Source of the DNA: Prunella strophiata
Taxonomy: Eukaryota; Chordata; Aves; Passeriformes; Prunellidae
Assembly: GCA_036583965.1 (NCBI GenBank)
Contig: JAZBQD010000014.1
Location: forward strand, 3,176,191-3,240,190
Length of the DNA stretch: 64,000 nt
Reading direction: 5' to 3'
Shown: piece by piece, positions 47,761-59,700 of the stretch
Numbering within the stretch: the stretch's first letter is position 1
Layout: every line of letters starts with the position of its first letter
The notes under the pieces: model-generated
Told to the model about the DNA's origin: nothing
What the model saw: only the letters and a program-made list of their open reading frames with translations
Database searches by the model: none
Made by a program: the position numbers and the translations under genes

Positions 47761-50700
47761 CCTCGGTTCTGGCTCTGGGTCTGGCTCTTCTTGCCTCATG
47801 GCCAAAGTTTCTTAACATCTTCTTTGCTTTAATCCCTCAGTTCTTATAAATGGAGATAATAGTGCTCGCTCGTTTCACAGGAGATTTCTGAGGCTGTTTG
47901 GTACTTCATTTGGTGAAAGATAAGAACTATATGCTAGAGCATTAATGGTGAGATTAAATGGAAAAATTCTGTTGAGATTGAGGAAAATTACTGCTCCTAG
48001 ATGAGCTTTGCCTTGCTGGGTGGTGTTAAACTTTTGCAGGAAGTAATTTTTTCAGAGATTGTGTTGGGGTGTCATTTCCTGGGATTTTTTAATTTGTTAA
48101 CTGACAAGGCTTTTTGATACCAGGCACTACACTTGAAGTCCTGTTGAAGAGCAAATGAAGTGTTGTGATGCTATTTTTTGCAGCATAGGAGTCTATGGTG
48201 ACTCATTTGGTGTTTGTAATGCCTGTGACAGATTAAAAAAAAAATAAAAAATGAAATCAGTTATTCCCAGTGAGATGGATACACTCAGCCAGACCCTGTT
48301 TGAGAATTATTTGCTGCACTGTTGAGAACAAAGTACACATCTTCCCCCTCCCCCCCTAAAGAATCCAGCTTATCATGAAATGTTTATCAGAGCCATATAA
48401 ACATTTCTCGACTGCCGAATTTTGCAGGGAAATTCTTTTGGCCTAACATATGTATTGCAAGCAAAACTCTTCACAGATTTTTTTTTTTTTTTAAATATAA
48501 TTAGCTTGGTTGCAGCCCTACTTATTACCAAGCATGCCAGCATCTGGCAAGGGTATGGTGATCTGGGAATTCACTGCTTGAAGCCTTGGAACAAAGTGTT
48601 CTGATCCGACCCCAGGCAGTGAGTCCAGGACTTGAACTGGAATCTTCAGGAGCAGAGAAGTCTTAAGTGTCTGGAAAATTGGCCTGTTGAGTCACCACAC
48701 AGGCACTAAAACAAAACTAATTTTAAGCAGGTCAGAGTTCAGTGATTCCCTCTGGAATCTAATTTTTTTCCCCTAAAAAAAAAAAAGAAGTCTCATGTTT
48801 TAAATGAAAAGGGTCAAAGTTGATGCACTGCTACAATTTTTGAATGCTTTCCCTTAAGAACAGCCACCCAGGCTAGGATTAGCATGAAGGGCTGCTAGGC
48901 TGGCACTTCAGTGTCTGGGTTAAAAATATTTTAAAGCAGTAAATGCAGTCAGAACAGAGAGAGATCGATCCCTGGGAGCCTTCCTATTCAAAAATGTGTA
49001 AGCTCAGGGCAGCAACTGCAATGTAATTTAGGGCAGTATATGCTTCATAGCTTTGGAGAATATTGCCTCTTGTTAATGTTGCATTGGAGGACAGTGGGAT
49101 AGCAGTAATTTTAGGAAGGTGGTATTCCTGTTTGTTTTACATTGGAAACTTCAGAATAAATGAAGGGAAGCATCAACTGAGGAAGAAGCAGTGAATCCAT
49201 CTCTGAGCAGGCTGTAGGAGCCACGGGGACAGTGGGCACAGGAACATTTTCCTGGGCACGCAGCTGCAGAAGGAGCGCAGCAGACAAAGGCAGAACCAGG
49301 TACGTGCTGTGAAAGGCATGCGGGCAAACTTCTGTCTGAGAGCCCGGAATGACAGGGGGATCGAATGACAGGAGCATTGTATTGCTTTCCCACTGCTGGG
49401 GGAGCGGGACTGACTGCGAGCAGGGATGGTTCAAACTGCTCTTCAGAAAAGCGTGCCTTGCGAGAGGGAGGCAGATTTCCCCTTCCCATTTCTTTATTAG
49501 GATCGTTTCCTTCTTTCCCCCTTTGGGTCTTGCCAAGTTTGCTTTACATTTGCAAGTGGAAAGGATGGGTCTGGGCTACCCGAGGAAGCTGGGATCTGAG
49601 CTCTGCATCGTGGGCTCGGTGATCTCTGTTTGTCTCTGAGGAAACAGTGCTGCTTGCACAACAGGGCAAACGCAATGTGCAGATGTCAGAGCTGCTAGAG
49701 CAAAGAGGGCTGTCTAGGAAAAGCTGTGCCAAACCCAATGGTGGAGTGGAAAAGGAGCAGCTAGGACTGCTGGCTTCCTCCCTGTGCCTTTCCACGGCTG
49801 TAGGAAAATCTCCAGGCCAAACAGAAAGCTGGTTGTTCCTCCTAGTGAGCTGTAGCTCATGAGAGCCCTTCTGTTGATAGGAGGATATTTTTATGAATGT
49901 TTACCCACGTAGGGGTGCAAAGATTTGTGTGCTCTGGTCACCAGTGCAACAGTCAGAATGGTCTGTGAAATAACTCTGCTTCCACAGGACTTCCCCTTCA
50001 GTGTGTAGGAATAGCTGAGAGTGTGGCTTTTGGAGTGAAGGAGCTATAAAGCTTAAATTTATTAGGAGAACAGCAGCCTGCCTTGCTACTACATGAAGTT
50101 ATTGGAATGCTTCTCCCGTGTTATTCCTGCAGGTATACAAGGCACAGGGATTTAAATGGGAGGATGTGTGAGGCTCTGAGATCCAATTTGTCTTCCAGGT
50201 TGCAGCAAGGCTCCATTTTTTCCCAGGCTTAACAAGTAGCAACCAGAGTTTACTAAAATATTTATTTATATTTAGTGAAAACTTACTGACACGCAGTTGG
50301 TTGTGTGTTTAAGATCACAGTTTATGGCCCTTTGAAGTCTGCCTGTCTGAAGGAAAGAGGAATGCTTAGGAGAAGCTGAACTTGAATTAATTGTGGAGGC
50401 AGATAGAGATTGAATTTCCTCATTTTGCTAAGGGAGTAAGTCAAGCAATGAGGAATGCTAGGCCAACTTGTATCACAACAGGAGGTGGTGCAGCTTTAGT
50501 GCAGAATAGCCTGGTTCACTGAATCCAAATTATTGACCAGCTCTCCAAACTTCAGGGATGACGGTGGTGGTTCTGAAGAAAAAATCAGTTTATGATTTGT
50601 TTAGCTTTATGATTTGCAGTTGTGAAGGTGGGATAAATCACACAGGCTTCCAGCCCTGAAACTTTAATCTGCAGCAATTTGAAACTTGAGAACTACAAAA

Positions 50701-52180
50701 TATTTAAAGGTTCGGATTTATATTTTCCTTTTTGAATGATGGGGTTCTTCTCACTAGATTGTGACCCAGTGGAAACTTTGCCATAAGGAAGAGTTTTAGG
50801 GAGCCAAGAGGCAAAATATGTTTTGGGCAGCTCCCAAATACGGTGTTTTCTTGTTTGTTTGAACTCTGCATTTGTAATTCCACAGTTGTCCTTGCATCCA
50901 GCCCCTTTTAAATCTTCCCTTAGCACAGGAGAGTTGCAGCATGTACATGCTGTGCTGATCCTTTTTGTTTAACTCACAATACTTTGCTCTCAAACTGGCT
51001 ATCAGAATATGATGGGTCAACAGGATCACTCTGTTTAGCATGAAGCACACCTGAAATATCTGCTTAGGTAGTGCTTGTGATTTCTCAGCAAATATTCAAC
51101 CCAGTGGGGAGCTGCAGGACTCACCTCCATCTCCCAAGGGTTAACAGTAACCTATAATAATAATCTTGTGGCACAAAAATGCTTCTTTTTATGCATTACC
51201 TATTTCCAGAGGCCTAATTTAGGTTTTGTATCAAAATGGATATCACAAACGCTTGAGCCTCCTGCTGGGAATGAAAGTGCTACCAGGAGACTCGGTGCTC
51301 TGTTATTCCCCTGGTGTCCAGGAGGGGTGAGGAGGCGAGGAAACAATTGCTGATATCTGTAGCACTAAGTATAAATAGTAGCAGGACGGGTTGCAGAGGT
51401 AAAATGCTTTGACAGTATTGTTCTTGTGGAAGTCTGGCCCTTGCTTTTGGTTAGGATATATCTGTGTGTGAATATACGTGGTTTCATATCGGGGCCAAAT
51501 TTACATCTGGACAAGAAGAACATTGGGTTCATTTTATAAATGCACAAAAATTCACCTGTCATCAAAAGCAAAAGGGTATTGTTATGGTGTAAAATGAGAT
51601 TGTGTATTCGTGCTTAAATACACAGGCAGCTACACTCAAAGGTCAGCACCAGTGTGTCCCTGCTCTCTGTGCATGTTTCATGCCCTGTTCTCCTGTAGAT
51701 CCAGTGGAACTGTTTCCATCACTTACTTTCCTCAAGGATCTTTCTGTTGAATGTTTTCACGTAAAAAAATCACATTTGGATATTTTGCTGTTGTTGTAAG
51801 AAGCTGGAACAAGGGAAAAAAAAGCTGGATTAAACTTTTTTCTTTTCTTTTTTTTTTTTTTTTTTTTTTTTTTTTGTGGTCAAAAATGCTTGCTTATAGG
51901 GAAGGGACGTATAAGAAAATTTAGGTTGGATATTATTAGTATTGGAATTGTCTGTAGGCACAGAGTGTGTGTTGGTTGGGCTCATCCCCCATCAATGGGC
52001 CCCAGGTGTGCAGCACAGGTGAGCAGCATTGCAGGGAAGGAGCCATGGAGTGCCCGGGGGCACTGACCAACCCCAGAGGGAGCAGAGGGCACACAGGTGC
52101 AGGGCATCAGCAGCAGGGATGAAAGGCTGGGCTGAGGGACACGAGGGGCAGATGCTGCAGCCCTCTGGAGTGGAGAGGTG
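47761..52180. other. Unique sequence left of the 40-bp array
   Basis: Mildly CpG-enriched at about 49210-49620, including a lone donor-like ACCAGGTACGT near 49296, which is too weak to call an exon. Poly(T) of 28 at 51848-51875. The last 220 bases before the array are G-rich and include the leader of the first repeat unit. No gene supported. Confidence 0.4.
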
Positions 52181-54973
52181 TTACTGTGTGTGGGGTGAAG
52201 CTTTCTGCAGAGATATGGGGTTACTGTGTGTGGGGTGAAGCTTTCTGCAGAGATATGGGGTTCCTGTGTGTGGGGTGAAGCTTTCTGCAGAGATATGGGG
52301 TTCCTGTGTGTGGGGTGAAGCTTTCTGCAGAGATATGGGGTTCCTGTGTGTGGGGTGAAGCTTTCTGCAGAGATATGGGGTTCCTGTGTGTGGGGTGAAG
52401 CTTTCTGCAGAGATATGGGGTTCCTGTGTGTGGGGTGAAGCTTTCTGCAGAGATATGGGGTTCCTGTGTGTGGGGTGAAGCTTTCTGCAGAGATATGGGG
52501 TTACTGTGTGTGGGGTGAAGCTTTCTGCAGAGATATGGGCTTACTGTGTGTGGGGTGAAGCTTTCTGCAGAGATATGGGGTTACTGTGTGTGGGGTGAAG
52601 CTTTCTGCAGAGACATGGGGTTACTGTGTGTGGGGTGAAGCTTTCTGCAGAGATATGGGGTTACTGTGTGTGGGGTGAAGCTTTCTGCAGAGATATGGGG
52701 TTACTGTGTGTGGGGTGAAGCTTTCTGCAGAGATATGGGGTTACTGTGTGTGGGGTGAAGCTTTCTGCAGAGATATGGGGTTCCTGTGTGTGGGGTGAAG
52801 CTTTCTGCAGAGATATGGGGTTCCTGTGTGTGGGGTGAAGCTTTCTGCAGAGATATGGGGTTACTGTGTGTGGGGTGAAGCTTTCTGCAGAGATATGGGG
52901 TTCCTGTGTGTGGGGTGAAGCTTTCTGCAGAGATATGGGGTTCCTGTGTGTGGGGTGAAGCTTTCTGCAGAGATATGGGGTTACTGTGTGTGGGGTGAAG
53001 CTTTCTGCAGAGATATGGGGTTCCTGTGTGTGGGGTGAAGCTTTCTGCAGAGATATGGGGTTACTGTGTGTGGGGTGAAGCTTTCTGCAGAGATATGGGG
53101 TTCCTGTGTGTGGGGTGAAGCTTTCTGCAGAGATATGGGGTTACTGTGTGTGGGGTGAAGCTTTCTGCAGAGATATGGGGTTACTGTGTGTGGGGTGAAG
53201 CTTTCTGCAGAGATATGGGGTTCCTGTGTGTGGGGTGAAGCTTTCTGCAGAGATATGGGGTTACTGTGTGTGGGGTGAAGCTTTCTGCAGAGATATGGGG
53301 TTACTGTGTGTGGGGTGAAGCTTTCTGCAGAGATATGGGGTTACTGTGTGTGGGGTGAAGCTTTCTGCAGAGATATGGGGTTACTGTGTGTGGGGTGAAG
53401 CTTTCTGCAGAGATATGGGGTTACTGTGTGTGGGGTGAAGCTTTCTGCAGAGATATGGGGTTACTGTGTGTGGGGTGAAGCTTTCTGCAGAGATATGGGG
53501 TTCCTGTGTGTGGGGTGAAGCTTTCTGCAGAGATATGGGGTTACTGTGTGTGGGGTGAAGCTTTCTGCAGAGATATGGGGTTACTGTGTGTGGGGTGAAG
53601 CTTTCTGCAGAGATATGGGGTTACTGTGTGTGGGGTGAAGCTTTCTGCAGAGATATGGGGTTACTGTGTGTGGGGTGAAGCTTTCTGCAGAGATATGGGG
53701 TTACTGTGTGTGGGGTGAAGCTTTCTGCAGAGATATGGGGTTCCTGTGTGTGGGGTGAAGCTTTCTGCAGAGATATGGGGTTACTGTGTGTGGGGTGAAG
53801 CTTTCTGCAGAGATATGGGGTTCCTGTGTGTGGGGTGAAGCTTTCTGCAGAGATATGGGGTTCCTGTGTGTGGGGTGAAGCTTTCTGCAGAGATATGGGG
53901 TTCCTGTGTGTGGGGTGAAGCTTTCTGCAGAGATATGGGGTTACTGTGTGTGGGGTGAAGCTTTCTGCAGAGATATGGGGTTCCTGTGTGTGGGGTGAAG
54001 CTTTCTGCAGAGATATGGGGTTCCTGTGTGTGGGGTGAAGCTTTCTGCAGAGATATGGGGTTCCTGTGTGTGGGGTGAAGCTTTCTGCAGAGATATGGGG
54101 TTACTGTGTGTGGGGTGAAGCTTTCTGCAGAGATATGGGGTTCCTGTGTGTGGGGTGAAGCTTTCTGCAGAGATATGGGGTTCCTGTGTGTGGGGTGAAG
54201 CTTTCTGCAGAGATATGGGGTTACTGTGTGTGGGGTGAAGCTTTCTGCAGAGATATGGGGTTACTGTGTGTGGGGTGAAGCTTTCTGCAGAGATATGGGG
54301 TTCCTGTGTGTGGGGTGAAGCTTTCTGCAGAGATATGGGGTTACTGTGTGTGGGGTGAAGCTTTCTGCAGAGATATGGGGTTACTGTGTGTGGGGTGAAG
54401 CTTTCTGCAGAGATATGGGGTTACTGTGTGTGGGGTGAAGCTTTCTGCAGAGATATGGGGTTACTGTGTGTGGGGTGAAGCTTTCTGCAGAGATATGGGG
54501 TTACTGTGTGTGGGGTGAAGCTTTCTGCAGAGATATGGGGTTCCTGTGTGTGGGGTGAAGCTTTCTGCAGAGATATGGGGTTACTGTGTGTGGGGTGAAG
54601 CTTTCTGCAGAGATATGGGGTTCCTGTGTGTGGGGTGAAGCTTTCTGCAGAGATATGGGGTTACTGTGTGTGGGGTGAAGCTTTCTGCAGAGATATGGGG
54701 TTCCTGTGTGTGGGGTGAAGCTTTCTGCAGAGATATGGGGTTACTGTGTGTGGGGTGAAGCTTTCTGCAGAGATATGGGGTTACTGTGTGTGGGGTGAAG
54801 CTTTCTGCAGAGATATGGGGTTACTGTGTGTGGGGTGAAGCTTTCTGCAGAGATATGGGGTTACTGTGTGTGGGGTGAAGCTTTCTGCAGAGATATGGGG
54901 TTACTGTGTGTGGGGTGAAGCTTTCTGCAGAGATATGGGGTTACTGTGTGTGGGGTGAAGCTTTCTGCAGAGA
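52181..54973 (+). repeat. 40-bp minisatellite, 70 units, near-identical
   Basis: The unit is TTACTGTGTGTGGGGTGAAG followed by CTTTCTGCAGAGATATGGGG, repeated head to tail 69.8 times. Units are identical except for one A/C position (TTACTG or TTCCTG; 43 A and 27 C by my count) and two single changes (GGGC near 52540, GACATG near 52613). No spacers separate units, and each contains AAGCTT and CTGCAG. As 40 is not a multiple of three and the unit carries TGA, it cannot encode a long repeat protein. Homogeneity implies recent expansion or ongoing gene conversion. Confidence 0.98.
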
Positions 54974-56389
54974 CACTGCACGTACGTATAAAAGGATGGA
55001 CTATTAAGATAGTACAGTACATAATTCTCAGTTGGCAGAGTGCTGTGTAAAGGAGGATGGATCTAGCACTGCTAAGGAACAGAACTTGTGAAAAGGTTAT
55101 GGGACTTTCTACAGCAAGATACAACTTTATACAGGAAGCTTGCTGGTATAACTAGTGACTTTATCTGTGTCGATGATGACACCTGCCCAGTCCTGGGTGC
55201 AGGTCTGCCTTGGCCAGTGCCCAGGCTGGGGGTGCAGTGAGCACCTGGGGGTGCATCAGTGTGTGTGTGTGTGCTGGTTTCAGTGCCTGGGAGCAGGAGG
55301 GCAGGGCCAGGCCAGGCTGGGTGGGATCTGTTCCACCCGTCTGAGCCCTGCACAGGTATTTTTGTGCTGGCCTTGCCCAGGCTGCCTGGCTGAGCCCCCA
55401 AGTGGTCCTCGAGGGGAGCAGTGCTGGCCCACCCGAGGGCAGGGCAGAGAGCAGGAGCACAGCCCCACTCTGCCTCTGCCGTGCTGGGGAAAGCCTCTTG
55501 ACCTTTTGTTCCTTGGTTTTCTCGTGCTTAAGGACGTGCAGACTTAACCATCACTCGTGGGTTTTGCAAGAATTAATTAATTACCATTTCAGCCAATTTG
55601 AGGACTCGTAACCCTAAATAAACAAGAGCCTAATCAGTTATTTTTCTTTGTATTCATGCTATAGGAAAAATCCGCTCATTTATTTCCAAGCACGTGACAC
55701 AAAAACTATCTTCACACTTCTGAGTGGAGCTGGGGCTTGATGCCAAGGGTTTTTTTTTTTTTTTCCTGGAGAATATGGTATACTCATACACTCAGACCCA
55801 ATGGTACAACCCTATGGTTTCACTCAGGAGGTGGAGGTTTTTTCTTACTGTGGTTTTGTACTTAGAAACTGTAAATAGCTTTTCTTTGGTCAAGTTCTTT
55901 GTCCTCATGGCTGCAACCATTGCCAATGTCCTTCAGCATGTGAACTTGCTTTTTTGGAGTGGCTCTAACTAGTAAATGGGATGTCTTTTCCCCCCTCCCC
56001 TATTTCCTGCCATCTCCTTCTGCATGAATTATTTGGTTTAAAGAATCTGGGATTTGGCTTAAAGAATTAGGGAAGGAGAATGGAGAAAAAAACATAATAG
56101 GGGTGCTTATCACCTTTTATCCTCTTTCTTTTGTGTGTGGAGAAGCCCTAGAGTGTATTAATTTGGGAATTAGGAGTAACTTCTGTCCCACACCTGATGC
56201 AGCCCTACAGAAAGGCCATACAGTGCCCTGGTTTAATGTGGAACGTGAAGGAAGTCAGAGTTTGTGACTGCATTTGCCATCATATGAGAGTTAAATCAGA
56301 GCTAGGGGCTTCTTCTTTTGTGTTTTAATTTCCTTTGTTTTAAAGTATTTTTTAAATGAAGTGGGGGAGGAGAGTAATGTGCCACTGAC
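54974..56389. other. Unique sequence right of the 40-bp array
   Basis: A TATA-box-like TATAAAAGG lies at 54987, only 14 bases past the array. A short GT run lies near 55258-55273, G-rich DNA at 55190-55480 and 15 T at 55750-55764. Open frames on both strands at 55072-55611 reflect the G/C-rich composition. No gene supported. Confidence 0.42.
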
Positions 56390-56750
56390 ATGCTTTGGGA
56401 TCTAAGGCTCCTGTGGACCCCATAGGATGTCAATGGACTCATTAAGATTTAGCCAAGTTTTATGCATTATTCATAATATACATTCACAGCATGCACCCTA
56501 AAGACTGTCTCCTGTGAATGCTTAGTCAGAATCATTTGCATTCTGTATTATGGGTCCATAATATAAAATACATTTAGCTACGTTTTGTGTATTATCCTTT
56601 ACACTTATTTCCAGCCTTTACTGTTCTGGTATATGCAGCAAATGTTTAAACAATAGCATGCAGTTATGTTTTGTTGCTCTATAAAAACTAATGCACAATA
56701 AGGACCCTGATGAAAATTAATTATTGCATAAGAGCAATGGACAGCTTTTT
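56390..56750. promoter_or_regulatory. Candidate conserved non-coding element
   Basis: AT-rich but not low-complexity, with many homeodomain/POU-like cores (TTATTCATAATATACATTC, ATTTGCATTCTG near 56534, AAATTAATTATTGCATAA near 56715). There is no repeat signature and no open frame. Candidate only; conservation cannot be assessed here. Confidence 0.3.
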
Positions 56751-59700
56751 CCTCTTTGTAGCTTCAGTGACACTTTAAACTTACTTTTCTAACATGTTTA
56801 AGAAGTGTTTTAAATTCTGGGCTGATATTTTGTAAATTTTGTATTTCAAATACACGCAAAAATCATTTTTGATGTGCAAGGTTGGCAGGTGATAAAACAT
56901 CAAATTGAAGCTGAGATGCTTAATAATCATAAGAGTCTTTTGCTGTGAGTTTACTCTAATCCTATGAACATTATTTCTGCTGTACATGACAAGACGAAAG
57001 AATCAACAAAACACCACATCAGAAAATTAATTCTCTTGCTGTCATCTGAAGCATTGAAGCTCCTCTATTTTCTTTCTCTCAGCTGCCAGTACATCACGGT
57101 GATGGGTCTGATCTCAGCTTTGCACTGATCCACAGGGTGGCCCAGACATGCTCCCTGTACACCTCTGCCTTGGTTTCCCCATGGGAAATGGTGCTCCTTA
57201 AATTCCTCTGTAGGAGCTGTCTGTCTGGATTTCCTCCTCCAGCACCCTGCCACTGCCAGCAGAGAGCATTCCTGATGGCAATGCTGCTCTTGCAAGGAAA
57301 TGGGATTTCTTCTGGGGCCAAGTTGCAGCAGGGGGAAGACAGGGAGGTGTGAGGATTATCCTCCTCATGCAGGATTGGGTAGGGGATCACTTTTGTGACG
57401 TGTCTCCCTTTTTGGGGACCATGGTGATGTGTGCAAGCTGCTGGAGCTTGCACATGAGAACACCAGATGGACAAAACCCAGGCTCCTGTGGCATCCTTTG
57501 CAGATCCTTTTCACTGGGGTCCTGCCCCTCTGAATGCCAGCCTTTCACCCCTTTCATTGTTCAGGGAAGCTGTGCAGGTGACAGGAGAGCTGCTGGGGTG
57601 GTGATGCCCTTGCATGGCTCACACCGGGCAGGAGAGGTGCCTTGGGACTAAATGTACACTGTATACTCAGGGGATACAAGTGACTTACTACGTCAAGGTC
57701 TTTGCTGGTGTTGTAATACTTGATTAAAAGCCAGTGCTTATCAAAACACTTCACAAAGTCTTGATACCACATAAGATTGAAATGGTTTTTTTTCCCATCA
57801 TAGACTTTAACACAGTTATTTTGGCAAAATACAGTCAGGAGGAAAACAGTTGGTATAAAATGAATTTAAAATCCTAAGGATTGTTTATATTTACTTTTTT
57901 CCCCCACTGGGTCTTCAAAGCTGCCTTTAGGCAGCATGCATCCAGCCTGCCCTGAGGATACAGTAGAGAGTCAGCAAGGATTTTGCTGTGGCTCAGGCAA
58001 AGTGGGAGCATGCTATCCTTTGGTCCAGAACTGTCTCTTGAGCTTTCAGTAGGGTAACACCTAAAATACAAACATTTTACTGCCTTTCTGTTCAAAAGAG
58101 AGGGCCAGTTTTTCATGAGACTTTTTTAATAAGTGAACTGAGAATTGTAAATTTGTAAATACATGTGTTCTGCAGCATGCCATTGCTGTTACTTGTTTCT
58201 TTTGCTTGCATATTGAGATTAACAGTTCATGGTTTTTCAGTCTGATGCATAGAAACAAAATATTTATTATTTCTTTTAGGTAAGATATGATGGAGTGGAG
58301 TACTCTTCTCTGTGTGTGTTGAGTGTAATAATGTGAAGTAAGAGTAATCATTGTAGAGGGAATATAATCTCTGAGAACAAATATTACTGGATACACTGCC
58401 AGGTCATTTTATGTCCTGTGGAGCAAAGCTACCTTTCCATCTTGGCTGCTGCATACAAGGGACAGGAAAGAAAGATGATATGAGGCTGAGATCCAGGTTT
58501 TTCCTCAGGTCTGTGCTGGAAGTTTTTCTTATTATCTTCCTTGAATCTTGAGCTTTCCTTCCTTGCCCTCCCATATTCGCTCTCCTCCCCAGCTCTTGTT
58601 GCAGCTCTGGCACTTCTCTGCTGTGCCTTCCTCCTTGCTGCACCCTAAAAGCTCCAAAATAAACCCCAAATTAATCTATGCATCAGAGATTGTTAGCTTG
58701 GGGTCTCTGCCCCAGGGATATGATGCATTGCTGGTCCATCTCACTGGCTCAACATTTGGGACCAGTGAGAACATATTTGTGCCACTCCAAATCAACAGAA
58801 TAGGAATATAAACAAAGCTCAAAAAATCCAGACATCTAAATACCCTCTTCAGATTCATGAATATGCTATATATAAGCCTAACTTCTGAGATTTCCTTTTA
58901 TTCTCATGAATATCATTTACATTTGAGCAAATGCAAATTCCTTTCCACTTTTGATGCTCTGGAAGCTGCTTCTGGAAAGTGAGTAGGCTGTGCCCTTTAG
59001 TCCATCCCAGTTCAGGCCCCAGAGTTGTGCACAACCCTGGGATTTCCAGAGCATTCAGCAGTTCTGCTCCATCTGTTTTTCTTTTCAGCAATCTAAATTT
59101 TTAGTGTAAAATTTGCAGTAGTGCAAGGAACAGGGGGGGTATTTGTGTTATTAGGCTTGTGATGTGGAAAGCAAAGAACTTGTTTCCTACTGTTTAGCAA
59201 AATTTCTAGGCAGCTCCTAGCAGTTTTATTTAATACTTTGAATAGGTATCTTTATCTTTCTAAGTTATTTTAAACAGTTTTTCCTCAATGAACAGCTGCA
59301 GAAGTAGGCACTAGGTTACATAGAAAATGAGTGCTGTATGTGAGCTGGACTCACTAGAGATGGAAAGAGAACTAATTTCTGTGCCTCCATGGTAGTATCT
59401 GCCCTAAAAGAGCACCTCTATACCAGGTTTCAATTCAAGGCTTCTCAGGCTCTGGGTTGCCATTATTATTAATTATATTTTAGAGGCAATGGTTTGATTG
59501 GGTGGATTTTAAAGGGTTTCACTGGGTTACCTACTGTCTTGTTATTCTATTTCACACTTGGAAAGGTTGCAGGATTTTACTTCTGGTTCAGCTCATCACA
59601 GAAAATCCAGATTTGCTGAGGTTGTTGAGCACTTTGTTCCCTTGGTGTTCTTTCCACAATCATCTGCATAGTGTTGCTGTCCATCCCTAGTGTTAGAAAG

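Noticed and set aside
52181..54973. CRISPR-like array
   Set aside because: Units are directly contiguous with no unique spacers, and the sequence is from a vertebrate genome. It is a minisatellite.
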